Source: Pempheris klunzingeri (lineage: Eukaryota > Chordata > Actinopteri > Acropomatiformes > Pempheridae). Taken from it: a DNA stretch of 64,000 bases. Every line of letters starts with the position of its first letter. Positions within the stretch are counted from its first letter, which is position 1. Positions 23,001-37,283 of this stretch are shown in pieces. The DNA lies in NCBI RefSeq assembly GCF_042242105.1, contig NC_092021.1, positions 7,366,355 through 7,430,354 on the forward strand, written 5' to 3'. A program made the translations under genes and the position numbers. The notes under the pieces were generated by a model that had not been told where the DNA came from, did not search any database, and saw nothing but the letters and a program-made list of their open reading frames with translations.

Positions 23001-26000
23001 GTAAGGTGTGCTTGATTCCATGAAATTCAGTCCTCAACATTTTGATACTCTTACCAGTACTACTACTCCTATTCCTACTGCTTCCACCTCTTCTCATACC
23101 ACTACTTGTGTTACAGCTCATGCTGCCGATAACCAAAAAAATAATGGTAGACATAAACCTGATGTTTATAAAGCAGAATAGAAAGACAATAACAACAATA
23201 AAGGGCAAGGAGTAACTATTACATGCACATGAAATAAAACTGTCTGCATAGAGATTAGTGCAGCATAGGAAAAAACAACACCGTTTGGAGATGTTGTGCC
23301 TACTTATTACTTTACTTTTTTGTTTTCAAATATATTTTGACATTTCAACAATAACATTCAGCCAAGTTATGGTTTGCATCCATTGGCATTCAATCAATCA
23401 AAACAGTGATAACAACAAGACAAATGTAAGGAGACACAGAATACATTAAGTCTGGCTTAGCCCATACCTGTTATATACCTGTTATACTGTCATACTGTTC
23501 CACCTAATTTCCCTATCATAGATTTCACTCACTTAAATGTGAAATATTGCAAAAGTGTAATATGGGAATTGTCTTCTCAGCTTACAGCTGAAGCTGCACG
23601 GCTTCCTCGTGCCTCGCTAAACACTTTCTCTCAAACTTGCACACGTCTTTAAACAGGAAGTCACAAAAGCATATTTAGAGCTTGTCGGGTAAATTATGAA
23701 TCAAACACCTTCTTGAAGACGGTAATTGTCCCCAGCCTCCTGTTGTTTTGTTGTCAGTGCTAATGCGAGTCAGTGAGCTATGAAATCGTTACGTGTGATG
23801 AAAAATATTCATTTTGGTAGGTGCTTGTAGAAGCACCTGATAAACACACAGACTGAACTTCATCGAGCCAAGCGGGGAGGCTTCTGTGCAGGTAAGTGAG
23901 GTCTGTGCGGGCTTGGCTTGATAAAAGTTCAAGTCATTAACTTAAAAGAAATCACGTGCATTCAACTGTTAAGGAGCAGTTCAAAGTCAGAGAACTCCTT
24001 TAATTAGTGTGTATTGGTTTAAGAAAGAAATAGTCCAAAATCACAACATTATTCTCAGGATTGAGTTGTTGGGATGTAAAACACAGTTATGTAAATGATT
24101 GCAGCAGACACTCATCAGTCTTTTTAACTAGTAACAAAAAAATGAAGCTGAAAAAATGTAGCTTTTGAACTAATAATTATTGATGTAACTGATTGATCCA
24201 ATGTGTCTATTATTTTTTCTATTAATTCATCGATTCAATCTGAAGTTATCAGGAAATCCTCACATTTGAAAAGCTGAACCCAGAGAATGTTTTTGAATTT
24301 GATAAATTACCTAAATGATCATTCAATGATCATTTCAGCACTAGTATTTAATTAGGGGCACTCTGGGATACAATATTAGCCATGTATGGAGAGGGGCTAA
24401 GTGGTATTTAACCAATGTATTGTAAAGACATTTAGGTGTGGCTTGAAAGTCCCTTGTAATTTTGAAAAGTTTGATTCAGATCTGTGGAAGTGACATTTGC
24501 TGTTAACAAAAAACGTTCTTATCAATACAGACTGATATGCAAAGGTACAATAGAAATACTAATAATAGGTATGGAAAGAACTACAAACCTTCTCCAAAAC
24601 AATTAAGCACGACAAGGAGAAGGTTGGACGAGAGCGCTGTTCTAGGGGGAGGAAATTACTCATGTTTCTGCCTGTGCACAGTGCCAATGGAATCATAACG
24701 CTGGCTGTGAACAACAGGCAAAAAGACACAGAGGAGGAGGAAAAACACAGATTCTATGAACAAAACATCATGATGCAGCGAACATCATGGTTCGGTCTGA
24801 GAGAACGATGAATTTTAATATATGTTTGAAAAAGGTAGAGGGAAAAATCAGCATAAACTCTGAAACTGTACAGTCAATAAGGATGGAAGGACTCTACACA
24901 TGAGTAAATATACAATATATTGACTTAAACAAATAAAATGTATAACTTATGGCCAAGTCAGAGCCCTTAACATGCATGCAGTCATGCCTGTATATAATTA
25001 CAATTAATTATGGTTTTTCCTTCCATCGTGAGCAAATAGGACTCGGTTTTACAATAATGATAATTACTATGTATATAGCACCTTTCAAAAACAAGTTACA
25101 AAAATGCTTTACAATAAAACCAACAACAGATAGCAATAAAATAAGATGCAAAGACTATATACCAGCTAAAATAGAAACATATAAAAAGCCATAAGGTGAG
25201 AAAAGTGAGTCTCAGCTGAGGGGCCCAAACAGTAAAGGCTCAGTCATCTTTGCAGTTTGACAGTTTGTATTTACAATGTCTGCAAAGACAAGTGTAAATA
25301 GTTGAAAAGTGTCTATCCAATAGCAAATAGAAACCGTATACAAAGTTGATCATTAACAATAGAAGCGTGCACCATATTACACAATGTGGAATTACTTTAA
25401 AAAGATTAATCATCATTTATTATCAGCTTAATGTTAGTCATTCATTTTCATTATAGTTAGATTCTATAGTTAGATTTTGGTGTGCACAATAAAGCCTCTT
25501 TTTTTTTTTTTTGGGTTGATGCATTACATAACGTTAGATTAATCAGCAGTGGAATTGTTTAGCAATTAGACATTTCCAGCTCTCATGTCCTTTCCCAACA
25601 CTGCTAAGCGTAACTGTCAGGTACCCCAAACACAAATATGACTGACTGTGACTCTGATTTGGCTGATTATGACGCCTGAGTAAGCTGCTGAACACAGGTG
25701 TGGACTTAACCCCAGATTCAGTTTCAGGCTGCAGCCAGATTTCACACAGAAGTGTATAGGCGGGTCACCAAGGGGCCACGCGATTACCATATAACTTTCA
25801 TAGAAATCGAGGGGAGGGTGGTGAACCTATTTTGTACAATCAGCACTCAGTTGCCCCTATCCTTTACCTCCAACTCTGCTATTTGGCCAGTGTCGTGTTT
25901 CACAGCTTCTTCAGGAACTGTTTACAGGAGCGATCCGTTTACATGTGCCAAATTGCGTATTTAATAGCTGAGACATGTACTGCAACAGAGTGCATGCTTT

Positions 26001-29000
26001 AAGAAATCAACACCCGGGAGATGTATTCACTGTTGGACGCAAACTACTTGGGGGTGTCAACACCCACGAATGGGCTTGTAGTTTTTGTGGTTTGAGTAGT
26101 TTTGCAAATATTTGCTGATCTGACATAAACCTACAATGATATGAATGAATTATTAGTAAAATAATCATGGCATAAGTTACAAAATGATCTTTAAATGTAC
26201 CGTAATTTGGTAACATTTTGTGTCACAGGTCCAAGGACGACATCATAGTATAAACTAAATGTTTTGGCTGTTGTAATTGCAGAGACTGTATGTTTTTTAA
26301 TGTTATTTTAAATACACGTATATCATGTATATTTTGTGACATAATGGCTGACTAATAGCAGAAGTTTTATTCATTTTAATTGATTTATTTTCAGGGACAG
26401 TGCACATTGACCAACATCACTGTAAATGAGCTATTGTTAGGGAATAGGCCAGTTGTGACATTATCCATTAAAACAGCAATAAAATGCTCAACATGTAAAG
26501 GTGAAGCAGGAGAAAGCGAACATGGAGAAGCTGAACAGGACAAAAAGGTGAGAGCAGTAAGGCAACGTCACGCAGTGCAGGCAATTAATACAAAACAGTG
26601 TTCAGCAGACAATGTGCATGCAGGTAAAACATGAACACAAAGTCAGTTTACATTATACAAGACTGAGGTAAAACCAGAAGGGTTTACTAAATAGTATGTT
26701 TAATGGAAGGATGCTCCAAAACCAGAAAACTCTTCCTGTAAAGGCTTCCCTGTGAAGCTTGACAGAAACAAAATGTATGAACTCCATATATGGTGGCGTC
26801 TTCGTGGCCCAGTTACTATCTTGACAGGTGTTTATGCAGCATGATTCGCCTGATGTGGACGTTGACTGGTGTCATATTGTTGCAGGTGGTGGTTTGGCAG
26901 AAGGCCAAGGTGGCCGATCACAGAAGTGCCCTTCTTGCTACGCTGGGGCCCGGTGCTGTTGCCAACCTTCTCCCTTGCCACCATCACCAAGAGCAACCAG
27001 AGGTAAGTTAAGGGGAAAAATGTAGGGACAAAAGAGCTAAAGAGCAATTCTATCTGATCATGACTTGCAAGTTTATAGACGATACCGCAGTTTGTTTTTT
27101 TACACTTTTCTTTAGGTTTTCATACACACTAAGATTGCTGGCAAAAAAGCATGTATGGGCATTAGTAAAACTCATTCCACATTTTATACAGGTAGGTTTG
27201 AATTAGTTAAAGGTGTAGGCAGTATAAAGCAATGATTTCGGCTAAGTTCAAGCCTAGAGCTCACATTTACAAGTTTCCAGTTTCATGGTCAACTGTTATT
27301 TTTATTGTTTCACACGGACCCTTGCTCAGCAGGACAAAGTCACCCTTGGACGTTGTAACAACTGATGCTGTGAATGTAAAGAGACTGCCTGGAGTGCACT
27401 CTGATGGGTGAACGTCACAGGCACATAGCACGGCTGAGCTGGCACAGAGCCACATACTTACCCCCTCCACCTCATGCGCACATCTTGCACTCTTGCTCTC
27501 GTACTGTGGCTCCAGTGCCCCTTTACACTTCATTTTGGAGCTGTAACGGCAGTTCATCTTCACACACGCACTTGTCCCCTTATAAAAGCTGATCATCAAC
27601 AAGTCCACCCTAAAATGACATGTCCTTTAGCCTCATTTTCAGTTTAGACAATTAGTCATTTGACTTGTTTCAGGGATGTTCATGAAGTCGGTGTCTCTGA
27701 GATTGTGTGACACTGATGCTAAAAAACAGCTCAGACGCAAGTTTGATATTCGTTGATTTGCATCAGAAATAAATGACGATGACTTAATGTCTTGTTTGTT
27801 TTACTTGTTCGGAAAGGTCTCATTTTAACTGGCATCAGTTAAGATTGATACTTTTTGCAGAGCAAATGAGAACATGCACGTTATATTTGACCGTGAGCTA
27901 ATAACATCATCATGAACGCCTGGTCTGAAGCCAGCAAATGTGGTCAGTTGGTGGCTGGCCAACTGTTCCCTTGCCCTTTTCTCTTGACTTCTTTCCTGAT
28001 GAGGAGTGAGTGATTTTTGTTAGCTAAGCTTCGCTGTGCTGATCGTAATTGAATTACTGTCGAGCGGTAACTTTCTGCTTGGTCACGGTAGGTGTCATGT
28101 GGTCCGTACCTGCTGCCAGGCTCCCAACTAATCTAGTCTGACAGATATGGAGCAGCCCTTTTCACCCTGTTTCTCTCTCATTTTCCTCTTTGTTGTTGTT
28201 ATTTTGCTGCTACACTTTGGTGCCCAGTTATGAGAACGACCTTTCACCTTTTCCTCTTACTCCCCGTAGCAATGAAAGAGAACTTTTCTCCTTCTCCCCT
28301 GTCCCCAAGACCAAAGCTTAGTGATCAAGGGAGCCAGGTTGACACAGCGCTCTGGGAGAGTTGTAGGAGCTATTCCTCTGCAGAACAAAATGTGACACTC
28401 GTTTTTGGCAGCATGACTACACATAGCGGCCCTTTGGGGCCAGAGGTGCCATTCGTGCTCTCATAAAGTGACCCTAATGAGCAGAAATGGAGAGAAGCAT
28501 ATGTGCCCCGACCTGAAACAGCAGTTCATTTATTAACTTCATTGGCGTGCGCTGCTGCTAATAATGAGCCCTAGGCCATGTGGAAAAAAAGCATAGCTAT
28601 TCCGCTTGCAATCTGTAGAACATTAATAGCTTTCCATAATTTCTTACAAGCTTACATTTATAATGGAGTTTTAAGTGCAACTATTCAGTTTTATGTTGAG
28701 TCATCAATTTTAGCTCATGAGAACTGCCTCTGGCTTGAGTCTAGGTTAGAGGGCATCATGTATGATGCATATTTTAATAGAAAAATGTCCACCACCAGCT
28801 GGTTGAGCCCGTTCACAAAGGAGCCTGCATGTGAAACCCTTGAGAGGAACCAGCAGACTCAGGCTTTTCACTGACTGTTTATTGATTGTTTCAAAATTTA
28901 CAATGAAAAGAAGTTTGATATTTAAGCGTGAAAAATGTAAAGGAGTTGATGAAATGAGTGAACTTAAGCTTTACTGCCACCTCATTATGCAGTGGATGTG

Positions 29001-32000
29001 TGCGTACGGTATCCTGTGGCCGGTGCTGAGTGCCTGTTTGCTTGTGCACAACCAGAATTAATGGCTTCGTTTCCAGCTGTGATGTCAGTGGAATGGCCAT
29101 CCTAATTGAAAATGTGAAGCTTATGTAATGTTTAGGTTTCAAAACTAGTAGTTACACTGTTATGCACCAGTACCAGCCAGCTGCTGAACATGTCAATTTA
29201 AAAATGTTATGCAAGTTTATGGTGACACCTACTGTTTGCTTTTCTTATGTTGGATTATTAACGTCATTATTTTTTATTTTATTCAGATCGTGTTAGATGG
29301 CTTTCTTCCAAAGCCTGGAGCAGATTACTCTTCTACAAGCTCATCTAACCCCGACAAGACATTTATCTTTGTCAACAACCGGCCTGTCCACCAAAAAGAT
29401 GTAATGAAGGTAGAGTGATTTTAAATAGCTCTTTGCAACAGAGTTTATTCAATTCAATTTTATATCTAATACCATTTTTTTATTTGGTGTTTTTACCTGC
29501 GAACTTCGTGGTTGGATCGTGTGATCCATCATCAGTTGCTGCGTCAACACTACGCTGCTCAGTATCCAGATGATCCAGCCCGAAACCGTTATCCCACCGC
29601 CATGCTCAAAATTACAGTTCCACCCTCCTCAGTTGACGTCAATTTGACACCGGACAAGACCCAGGTCCTTCTTCATGACAAGGTAGCTATACAATTCAAG
29701 CTTTGTCAACATCAGTTAGATATATTATATATTTGGTCAGAATTTGCTCAGACACACGGATAACTTCAGTCATCATCAAGCCTTGCTCTTTGTCGGGGAA
29801 ATAAGCCAAAGCCCTAGCCTATTAGACATGACTGGACATTAGTGTACTGCCAAGAATTTTACCATTTGTGATTTGTCTGAAATGCAGGAGGCTGTGCTGA
29901 TCGCAATCGAGGCATTTCTGGTTTCTCTCTATGGCTATCGGCCTACTGCTGACCCACCAGCTGAGAAGCAGCTTGGCCATGAGACGTCTCCATCACCATC
30001 TAGTCCTTTGCAGACTGATGCGTCACAACATGTGACAACAAGTGCTGAGAGGAATGACCACGGTGGTCTCACCAAACAAGATGGTAACTCCTTCAAAGAT
30101 GCACCTACACACTGTGACACAGCTCCTCCAACCGCAATGAGCACTGATGCTTCAGTGGACTGCCAGACCTCAAACTGCAGCTCTTCATCCTCGGTAGCAG
30201 AGGACTGGATTGTCAGCCAGATCCCAGTTGGGTTTGAGACTAACTTTTCTCTCTGTGAGGATGAAACGGCTCAGAGCTGCACTCAGACAGCAGAAACAGG
30301 TCCAGCAAACAAGTCCCCTGAGAGACTGGAGGACAGGGCCCTGTCAGATGCAGACACAAGCAAAGACCAGTTATCAGCTGATGACTGGAGCCGGGGGACG
30401 GCGCTGACAGATCCTGTGACACGAGAACCCCTGCAACCCATCAAAATCCATCAACCCTTAAAGAACAATCACTGTGACTCTGATGAGCTCAGGAGTCAGA
30501 GCAGCTCAAACAAAAAGGTGTTCAATGCCATAACAGAGAAGCGGGCTGCTCTGACGGCCTACGACCTGATCAGCAACCGCGCCATGAGGGCACCGCTGTC
30601 TCCCGCCGCTCTGTTCGAGAAGGAGGCCAGAGCGGAGGTCCTCAGGGAGAAACCCACAGCCAGCCTGCAGGATATCAGCGTAGCTGTTCACGAGAGGTGG
30701 AAAAATCTGAGGGAGGAAGACCGTAAGAAGTGAGTTTCCAGACCTTCACCTTTCCAAGTTGTTTCCATTTCTTGTTATTTGCAAGGCAGAGAGAGGGGGA
30801 AAGTCTGATCTGTCAGCTGCATGTGAAAAGCCCTGTGTGGAAATTTAGTTGATACGAGCTGTGTTTCTAATTTCCAAACAGCTGTGTCTAATAGGGGCTT
30901 AGGTAAATGACATTTTTCACAGTACAACAGATATTGCTGATGGTGAAATGCCCACAGTATGCCGTCTATACAGAGAATTCACATGTTGCATATTTCTCAC
31001 GTTTGAACATTTGTTGAATATTAAGTCCTCTGAGATTGCCCTTGTTTCCAATAGCCACAATAATCCCTAAACATAGATGTTCATAGTGGCACTGTGACAA
31101 GGTTTAAGAGACATTTAATATCTAAATGCCCTGTTTCCAGGTTCACACAAGTCTCTTTGTCCATTTAAAATCTCACCTACACTTAGTTCACAAGTGGCAT
31201 GAGGAGTGACACATAGTTGGCTTGTCGAGAACAGATTTGGCACAGAACAGATGGAGGTAATGAGTGTTTGTGTTTAACCCTTGCTCTCTCAGAGTCAAAG
31301 GATTTACATTAATGAAGGTAAGACAGGGATGGAGTCATTTGAAAAAGAATTAAACTAAAAATAAAAGCATGGTAATCAGATGAATGTGAATTTATAGTGT
31401 ATATGGTCACTCGTTAGGCTCCAGCATGTGCATTTGCCTCCGACTCAAGTGATCTAAGCACACAAAGCATTTATTAAATGTTGCTATTAGCAGGTCAAAG
31501 AGCACAGAACAATACGCAGGCAATGAGTCACTCTTAACTTCTGCAATCAGCTGATTGTATCAAAAGAAGTTATGAAATAGAGGAAGAGGTAAAGCTTGTC
31601 ACAAAGTCATTAGTAACATCTGAAATGACACGTCAGTACAAGGGAGTTCAAACTGTGCCACCTACAGATGTCTATCCACAGACGTACTCATCATGGAATA
31701 AAGCCATTATACTGCAGTGACGGCGCTTCAACCCAGTTACGTTAGATTACTGCACACTAATTTAAAGTAAATGCAAAGTTGGAAAATGTGTATCAGCAGT
31801 ACTTGGGGCCTTATATAAGGTATGGAAGAGTGTATGGAAAAAGACATGTTCAGAGTCCTGCCTTTCCATGCTGCTGCCTTAAACATGAAATAAGATGTGA
31901 CAAGGACTTGGCAAACCATTTCTAGGAATTACACTTATACAAGTTCACGAAATAGGTCATTTGAATAATGGGGTGCTGAAGTGTAAGACCTATCTATCTA

Positions 32001-35000
32001 TCTGTGTGTATATACAGTACTGTGCAAAAGTAAGTAAGAATGCTTTCAAAAATATAAAATTGAATTGTTTATTTTTATCGATTTAGAAAAAGTAAGGGAA
32101 CAGATGAAAAATCTAAATCAAATCAATATTTGGTGTGACCACCCTTTGCCTTCAGAACACCCTCAGTACACGTACGCAAAGTCAGGGGTTTTGTAGGATC
32201 ACAGTCAGGTGTAAGATTAACCAATTATACCAAACAGGTGCTAATGATCATCAATTTCATATGTAGGTTGAAACTCAGTCATTAACTGAAACAGAAACAG
32301 CTGTAGGAGGTTTAAAACTGGGTGAGGAACAGTCAAACTGTGCTACCGAGGTGAGGCTGTGGAAGACAGTTTCATGTCACAGGTCATCATGTTCAGACTG
32401 AGCTCAGCAACAAGACACAAGGTAGTTATACTGCATCAGCAAGGTCTCTGCCAGGCACAGATTTCAAAGCAGCCTGGGGTTTCAAGATGGGCTGTTCAAG
32501 CTCTTTTGAAGAAGCAAGAAACAAGAAACAATCCATGCAGCAGATGAAAGACACATTATGTTTACTTCCCTTCAAAATCAGAATATGTCCAGCAGTGCCA
32601 TCAGCTCAGAACTAGCAGAAACCGGTGGGACCCAGGTACACCATCTACTGTATGGAGAAGTGGGACCAGAAGTGGTCTTAATGGAAGAATTGTGGCCAAA
32701 AAGCCAAACCTCTGATGTGAAAACATGGCCAAGCAACTCAACTATGCAGAAAACACAGGAGCTGGGGTGCAGAAAATGGCAGTAGGTGCTCTGGACTGAT
32801 GAGTCAAAATCTGAACTATTTGGCTGTAGCAGAAGGCAGTTTGTCCGCTGAAGGGCTAGAGAACGGTACAATGATGAGTGTCTGCAAGCAGCAGTGAAGC
32901 TGGTGAAGGTTCTTTACAAGTTTGGGTCTGCATTTCTGCAAATAGAGTTGGGGATTTGGTCAAGATTAATGGTTTCCTCAATGCTGAGAAATACAGGCAG
33001 GTACTTATCCATCATGCAGTACCAGCAGGGAGACGTCTGATTGGCCCCAAATTTATTCTGCAGCAGCACAAAGACCCCAAACATACAGCCAATGTCATTA
33101 GGAACTATCTTCAGCGTAAAGAAGAATAAGGAGTCCTGGAAGTGATGGTGTGGCCCCCACAGAGCCCTGATTTTAGGCATGTTGGAGTTCTCCAACATGT
33201 TTGGAACAACCTACCTACTGAGTTCATTCACAAATTGGGCAAGTGTCCCTTGAAGAATTAATTCTGTTTTGAAGGCAAAGGGTGGTCAAACCAAATATTG
33301 ATTTAGTTTAGATTTTTCTTCTGTTCTCTCACTCTGCATTTTGTAAATTAATAAATATAAACAATGACATTTTATATTTTTGAAAGAATTCTTACTTTAC
33401 AACATTTCTGTGCTCCTGCCTAAAACTTTTGCACAGTACTGTGTGTGTGTGTGTGTATATATAGTGCTCAACACGTTCTCTACATGTACAGTATGTAAAC
33501 TTATTTTAGAACACCCTGTATGATGTCCTAAGTAGACAACAACAGCAGCTGCTTAGCAGCTGTGCGACACAGAAAATATGAAATATAAATTATCAACAGA
33601 CATTAAATTGTATATAAAGCAAGATTTGTCAGAGCTGTTAGAGGTCTGCATCACTTGTTCAGTGTTTAAGGCTTTTAGGTGTTTAAATGTCGTTATTGCA
33701 ATTCTGTTGATACAACTATCATACGTAACGTACACATTAAAGGGTTACTTGAAGCAGCAGAGGCCGAGATATCCTGACTTTTAGTCCCAGTCCAAGAATG
33801 AGTCAAGCTCCCAAAACACTGGACTCTGCAATTCCCACAATGCAACCCTGTAGCATCTTTCATTACAACCCTCTGCCTCCTTAATGCCCATGTCATTTAA
33901 ACCCCAAATCTCCTGTGAAAAGCGGGCTTCATGATAAGTTTCAAGCCTAACTCAAGATAACTCTGATGACCTCCTCAATTATTTTCCTTAAAAGTTTGGA
34001 AAGCTCCTTCCAGAGCCACAGAGGACACTAGAAAACTGTTTGAAAAACAGATTGAGTAATACTCCTCGTCAAGAGCAAACCTAACTTCACGTGTAAAATC
34101 GATGGAGTGCCTCTTTAATTTAGCTTGGGGTTCTTTTTGTTCTACAAATCACCAAATCAGTGCATGCTGTTCAGTGCACATTTAATAACAAAGAGGTTTG
34201 ACTTAATTGAACTCTGCAGGTATGAGGAAAAGGCAAAAAAAACCCAGGAACACCACGACCAAAGGACCAAGTTTGCCTGTGCTGAAGGCCCCAGAGAGAT
34301 GAGCGTGAGCACCCCAAGGGGCCATGTACAGGGCCAGAAACGCAAGGCCCCCCTGTCCAACCAGCAGTTGCTGGACGAGCTCTTCTCTGCACAGCCCCAA
34401 AAGAAGATGAAGAACCCTGTGCCTAAGCCCTCGCGGTCCCTCCCCTGCAGCGTGGCTGCCCTTCGGCTGCAGCTTCAGCGCCTTTCATCCCAGAGCAGCG
34501 CAGTGCCACGGGGCCTCTGTCTTGTAAACCGGCTGGCCTCTCAGAGCGCCTGGGTCGTATTATGTGGTCAGAAGCTCATGTTGTTAAACCCATTTCGAGT
34601 GGAGGAGGCCTTGCTGTTTAAGAAACTTCTAGAGAATAATATACTTCCAGCAGTGAGTCTGCAGAACCCTATACAGTTAACAGACGGGTAATGTATCACA
34701 CTTCTTACCAGCAAAATGCCAACAGTCATTTTTGTTGTGGAAAACTGCACACTCATCCGATTTCTTTCTATATTTGTATACATAGACTATTATTATATAG
34801 AGACTATTTTTTTAGACAAACAATTCCCAATCCTTTGTTTCTATTGAGGTTTATCTTCTATCCGAAAATACGCTGCTTAACATATCTCTCTTTTATAGAA
34901 GTTTAGGGGGAGCTGAATATACTGAGGCTTTGTGCAACATGGAGAAACAAAGCCCAGAGCTACACGGAGGGGCCCTCTTCTCCGATCCCAGGCTTGTGGC

Positions 35001-37283
35001 TAATGGGTTTAAAATCCAACTCGCTCCAGGTACGTTTGAAATAAAAAACTGTAACACTGTTGCATGAGGCAGTCTAATATGATTTAAACATTCATTTGCC
35101 AATCAGGTGGGCAGTTCCACTGAACCCGATGACAAAATAATAAATAAAATAAAAAAACATAATCACCATAGTACAAGCATAGAAGTCCTAATCAATAAGA
35201 AAACAAGCCTCTCTTATTTTTGAGTCACGCTGTTTAAAGGTCTCATGGATTGTCTAGTTTTGTCAACAAATGTTGGAGCCATTTGCCATGATTAATGTCA
35301 TAGTTCACCAGTCACTTAGAAATGTCAAACATACAGTCCCGAGTAACTGGATTACAGGCAATTATTTCTGATGGAGTTTCTGTGTATCGGCTTAGTTGTG
35401 GATAAGACAAAATATTCCCATTTCTTCAACACATTTGTCTGTTATGAAAAACAATAAATGCTGAGTTGTAAATCATGACCGACATGAGGTACAGGATATG
35501 GTTTGAGATATAGTTATATGAAACTAAAAGCTTTTTCCTTTATCATGGATCATGATAAGTTTAATAATAACTTTAACATGTTATAGCAACTTTATCATAC
35601 AACATATACACACATTGACCACAGTTAATTTATTTGTATACACGTATAAGGAGTAAAGTCAAAGTTATCTTTGAATTAAGCACATATTGTTATTAATTAT
35701 ATATTGTTGATAACCTGGTAATTGTAAACCAGTTAGTACAGTGCAGCTAGTGTAAGATATGCAAATAGTGGATCAAAAACATTATTTAATTTTTTTTATT
35801 TTTCAGAGAACATTGTGGTTTTAATATTGATAGGCCTCAACTGACAAATTGTTCGATAATACAGTATACATCAGTGTAGTTTAACCTTGTATATACTACA
35901 ATAAATGGGGTCAAAGGCAAAGATGTTGCTAATTATGAATCTAATGTAAAAATAAACCAGAATAAGTCCCACAACTAAAATTGTTTTTGCCAACTTCTTC
36001 ATCATTATTGTGACTTTATTTCTCTGCTCGCTTGCAAAGGGTGTACAGTGTCCTTTGCGTGTTGGTTGTTTTTGTTGCTGGAATGGTTCACCTCAGTTGA
36101 CATTGGCTCTCTGCCCGACAGAGTGGTCTCACAGTAGGTTTGTACCCCAGTGTGCAGGTGATGAGAATGGTTGCCCTTTAAGAAATTCTAGGAATTTTCA
36201 TTTGGCACTGCCAGCCTCGGTGGGTGTGCATGGGACCGAAGGCAGCGGCATATATAAGATGGTTTCATTGCACAATCTCTGCTGAATATCTTTTACTTTT
36301 GGTAGGATTGTTTAAAATGTTTCCAAAAAAGGAAAAAACTATTTTAAAGTAAGAAGTAACAAATATCTGTATGGAGTTAAATACGCTGAAAACAATAATG
36401 ACATTTGTTACTGTCAGTTGTTGTTTTCTGCATCCATTTTTAATAGCAAACATAAATAGACTGTGCACACAACCAGCACAGAAATATTTAAGAAATATTT
36501 TAACTATCTCTATTTCTCCAGGTTTTTTTAGTAGCGTTCTGAGTTCATTTTGCATCCAAAGTCATGTATCAGAAATATAAATTGTGCATGATTTGCAGTA
36601 TTTCCTTATGAAATAAGAAGCTATCATTCTTCCACCCTACAAGACAGCTTCCTTCCAGTCTGCTGGGGCTTCTATTAGTCATTTAACACTCCATTTGGCC
36701 CTTCGCTTGTTTGACTTGGTCATCACTCCGGCCGTAAAGCACAATATTTATTTATTATTCTTTCCTGGAGATAGTAGTAGCGTCTGGAGTATATTAATCC
36801 TTGTTTTCTGCTTGTTTTGGCCAGGCCTCACGTCAGCCGAGAGACATCTGGAAGTGACAGCAATGGCAGACTGCGTGCCTTTCCTCGGTGTGGAGGACCT
36901 CAGGGAGATCCTGACTGCAGTTCTTCACAAGGAGGCCAGAACTGTGCAAGAGTGCCGGCCACTGAAAGTCAAAAACTACCTACAAGTGAGACATGCTATG
37001 AATTGAGATTAATTCATTACAATATTTTTTGTTTGTTTCATTTGTTTTATCAAATATCTGAATTGTGACTTTTCCTTCGCAGGGAGAAGCAGTGCGACTC
37101 GCCCGTCAGTTGCCTACAAACTTGTCCCGGGAAGATGTGGAGGAAACCCTCCTACGGATGGAGCAGCAGCTTGGGGAGACCCACCGGACCTGCATCCATG
37201 GACGACCATTTCTCCAACACCTATCTGACATCCCCTCTACAGACCAGGAAGCTAAAGCTCTGCTGATGCCTTTAGACCTGTAA
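20003..37283 (+). CDS. pms1: PMS1, MutL-family mismatch-repair protein
   Basis: Twelve coding exons are assembled: 20003-20134, 20517-20699, 20914-21016, 22021-22184, 26886-27002, 29287-29409, 29536-29682, 29888-30729, 34220-34687, 34899-35029, 36825-36985 and 37083-37283. They join in phase to 923 residues (human 932). PMS1 pairs with MLH1 as MutL-beta in the nucleus; its exact repair role is unclear. The GHKL ATPase motifs are [10 protein letters not shown] (E27, N31), DNGHGI at 56-61, GFRGEAL at 91-97 and GTTVSA at 139-144. An HMG-box-like segment typical of PMS1 lies near residues 545-615. The C-terminal MLH1-binding part has [15 protein letters not shown]-like text and the CIHGRPF motif. 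The DQHA-x2-E endonuclease motif of PMS2 is absent, as expected. Exon 3 ends at an unusual GC donor (caag|gcaagg), and exon 7 uses the only available AG (catcag|ttg). Confidence 0.94.
21775..21830. repeat. GATA microsatellite and LINE-like tail fragment
   Basis: A short tatagatagatagatagat run is followed by attcctttatttatcccac and a few tens of bases of the kind seen at 3' ends of fish Rex1-type LINEs. It lies in a PMS1 intron. The family assignment is from memory and uncertain. Confidence 0.4.
22185..26885 (+). other. PMS1 intron 4
   Basis: This 4.7 kb intron is AT-rich. No coding exon or intact mobile gene was found. It carries probable degraded repeat pieces near 25040-25200 (gtatatagcacctttc, aaatgctttacaataaaa) and 26370-26640. 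Confidence 0.6.
26370..26640. repeat. Possible dispersed fish repeat
   Basis: The opening (attgatttattttcagggac, then agtgcacattgacc and tgtaaatgagc) resembles a dispersed element I associate with percomorph genomes. No inverted ends or target duplication could be fixed, so this is tentative. Confidence 0.3.
32015..33441 (+). mobile_element. Near full-length, decayed Tc1 transposon
   Basis: The ends are inverted repeats: cagtactgtgcaaaag at the left and cttttgcacagtactg at the right. Length about 1.43 kb is usual for Tc1. A TA precedes the left end (32013-32014); the right flank is a TG/TA microsatellite, so the second TA is not visible there. The element lies inside PMS1 intron 8. Confidence 0.85.
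32389..33260 (+). pseudogene. Tc1 transposase pseudogene
   Basis: The N-terminal helix-turn-helix is recognisable ([16 protein letters not shown], then [19 protein letters not shown]), and DDE-domain fragments follow, such as [17 protein letters not shown]. Many stops and frameshifts interrupt it, so no functional transposase is encoded. Confidence 0.8.
35030..36824 (+). other. PMS1 intron 10
   Basis: A 1.8 kb AT-rich intron. No coding frame, terminal repeats or tandem array was recognised. Confidence 0.6.

Larger units (their letters stand above)
30730..34219 (+). other. PMS1 intron 8
   Basis: This 3.5 kb intron holds the Tc1 copy at 32015-33441 and otherwise nothing recognised. The spliced codon is AA|G, read as lysine (KKYEEKAK) across the junction. 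Confidence 0.6.

Noticed and set aside
29512-29535. Coding text VIHHQ before PMS1 exon 7
   Set aside because: There is no AG upstream that could open an exon there. The AG after catc gives LLRQHY, which matches the family alignment.
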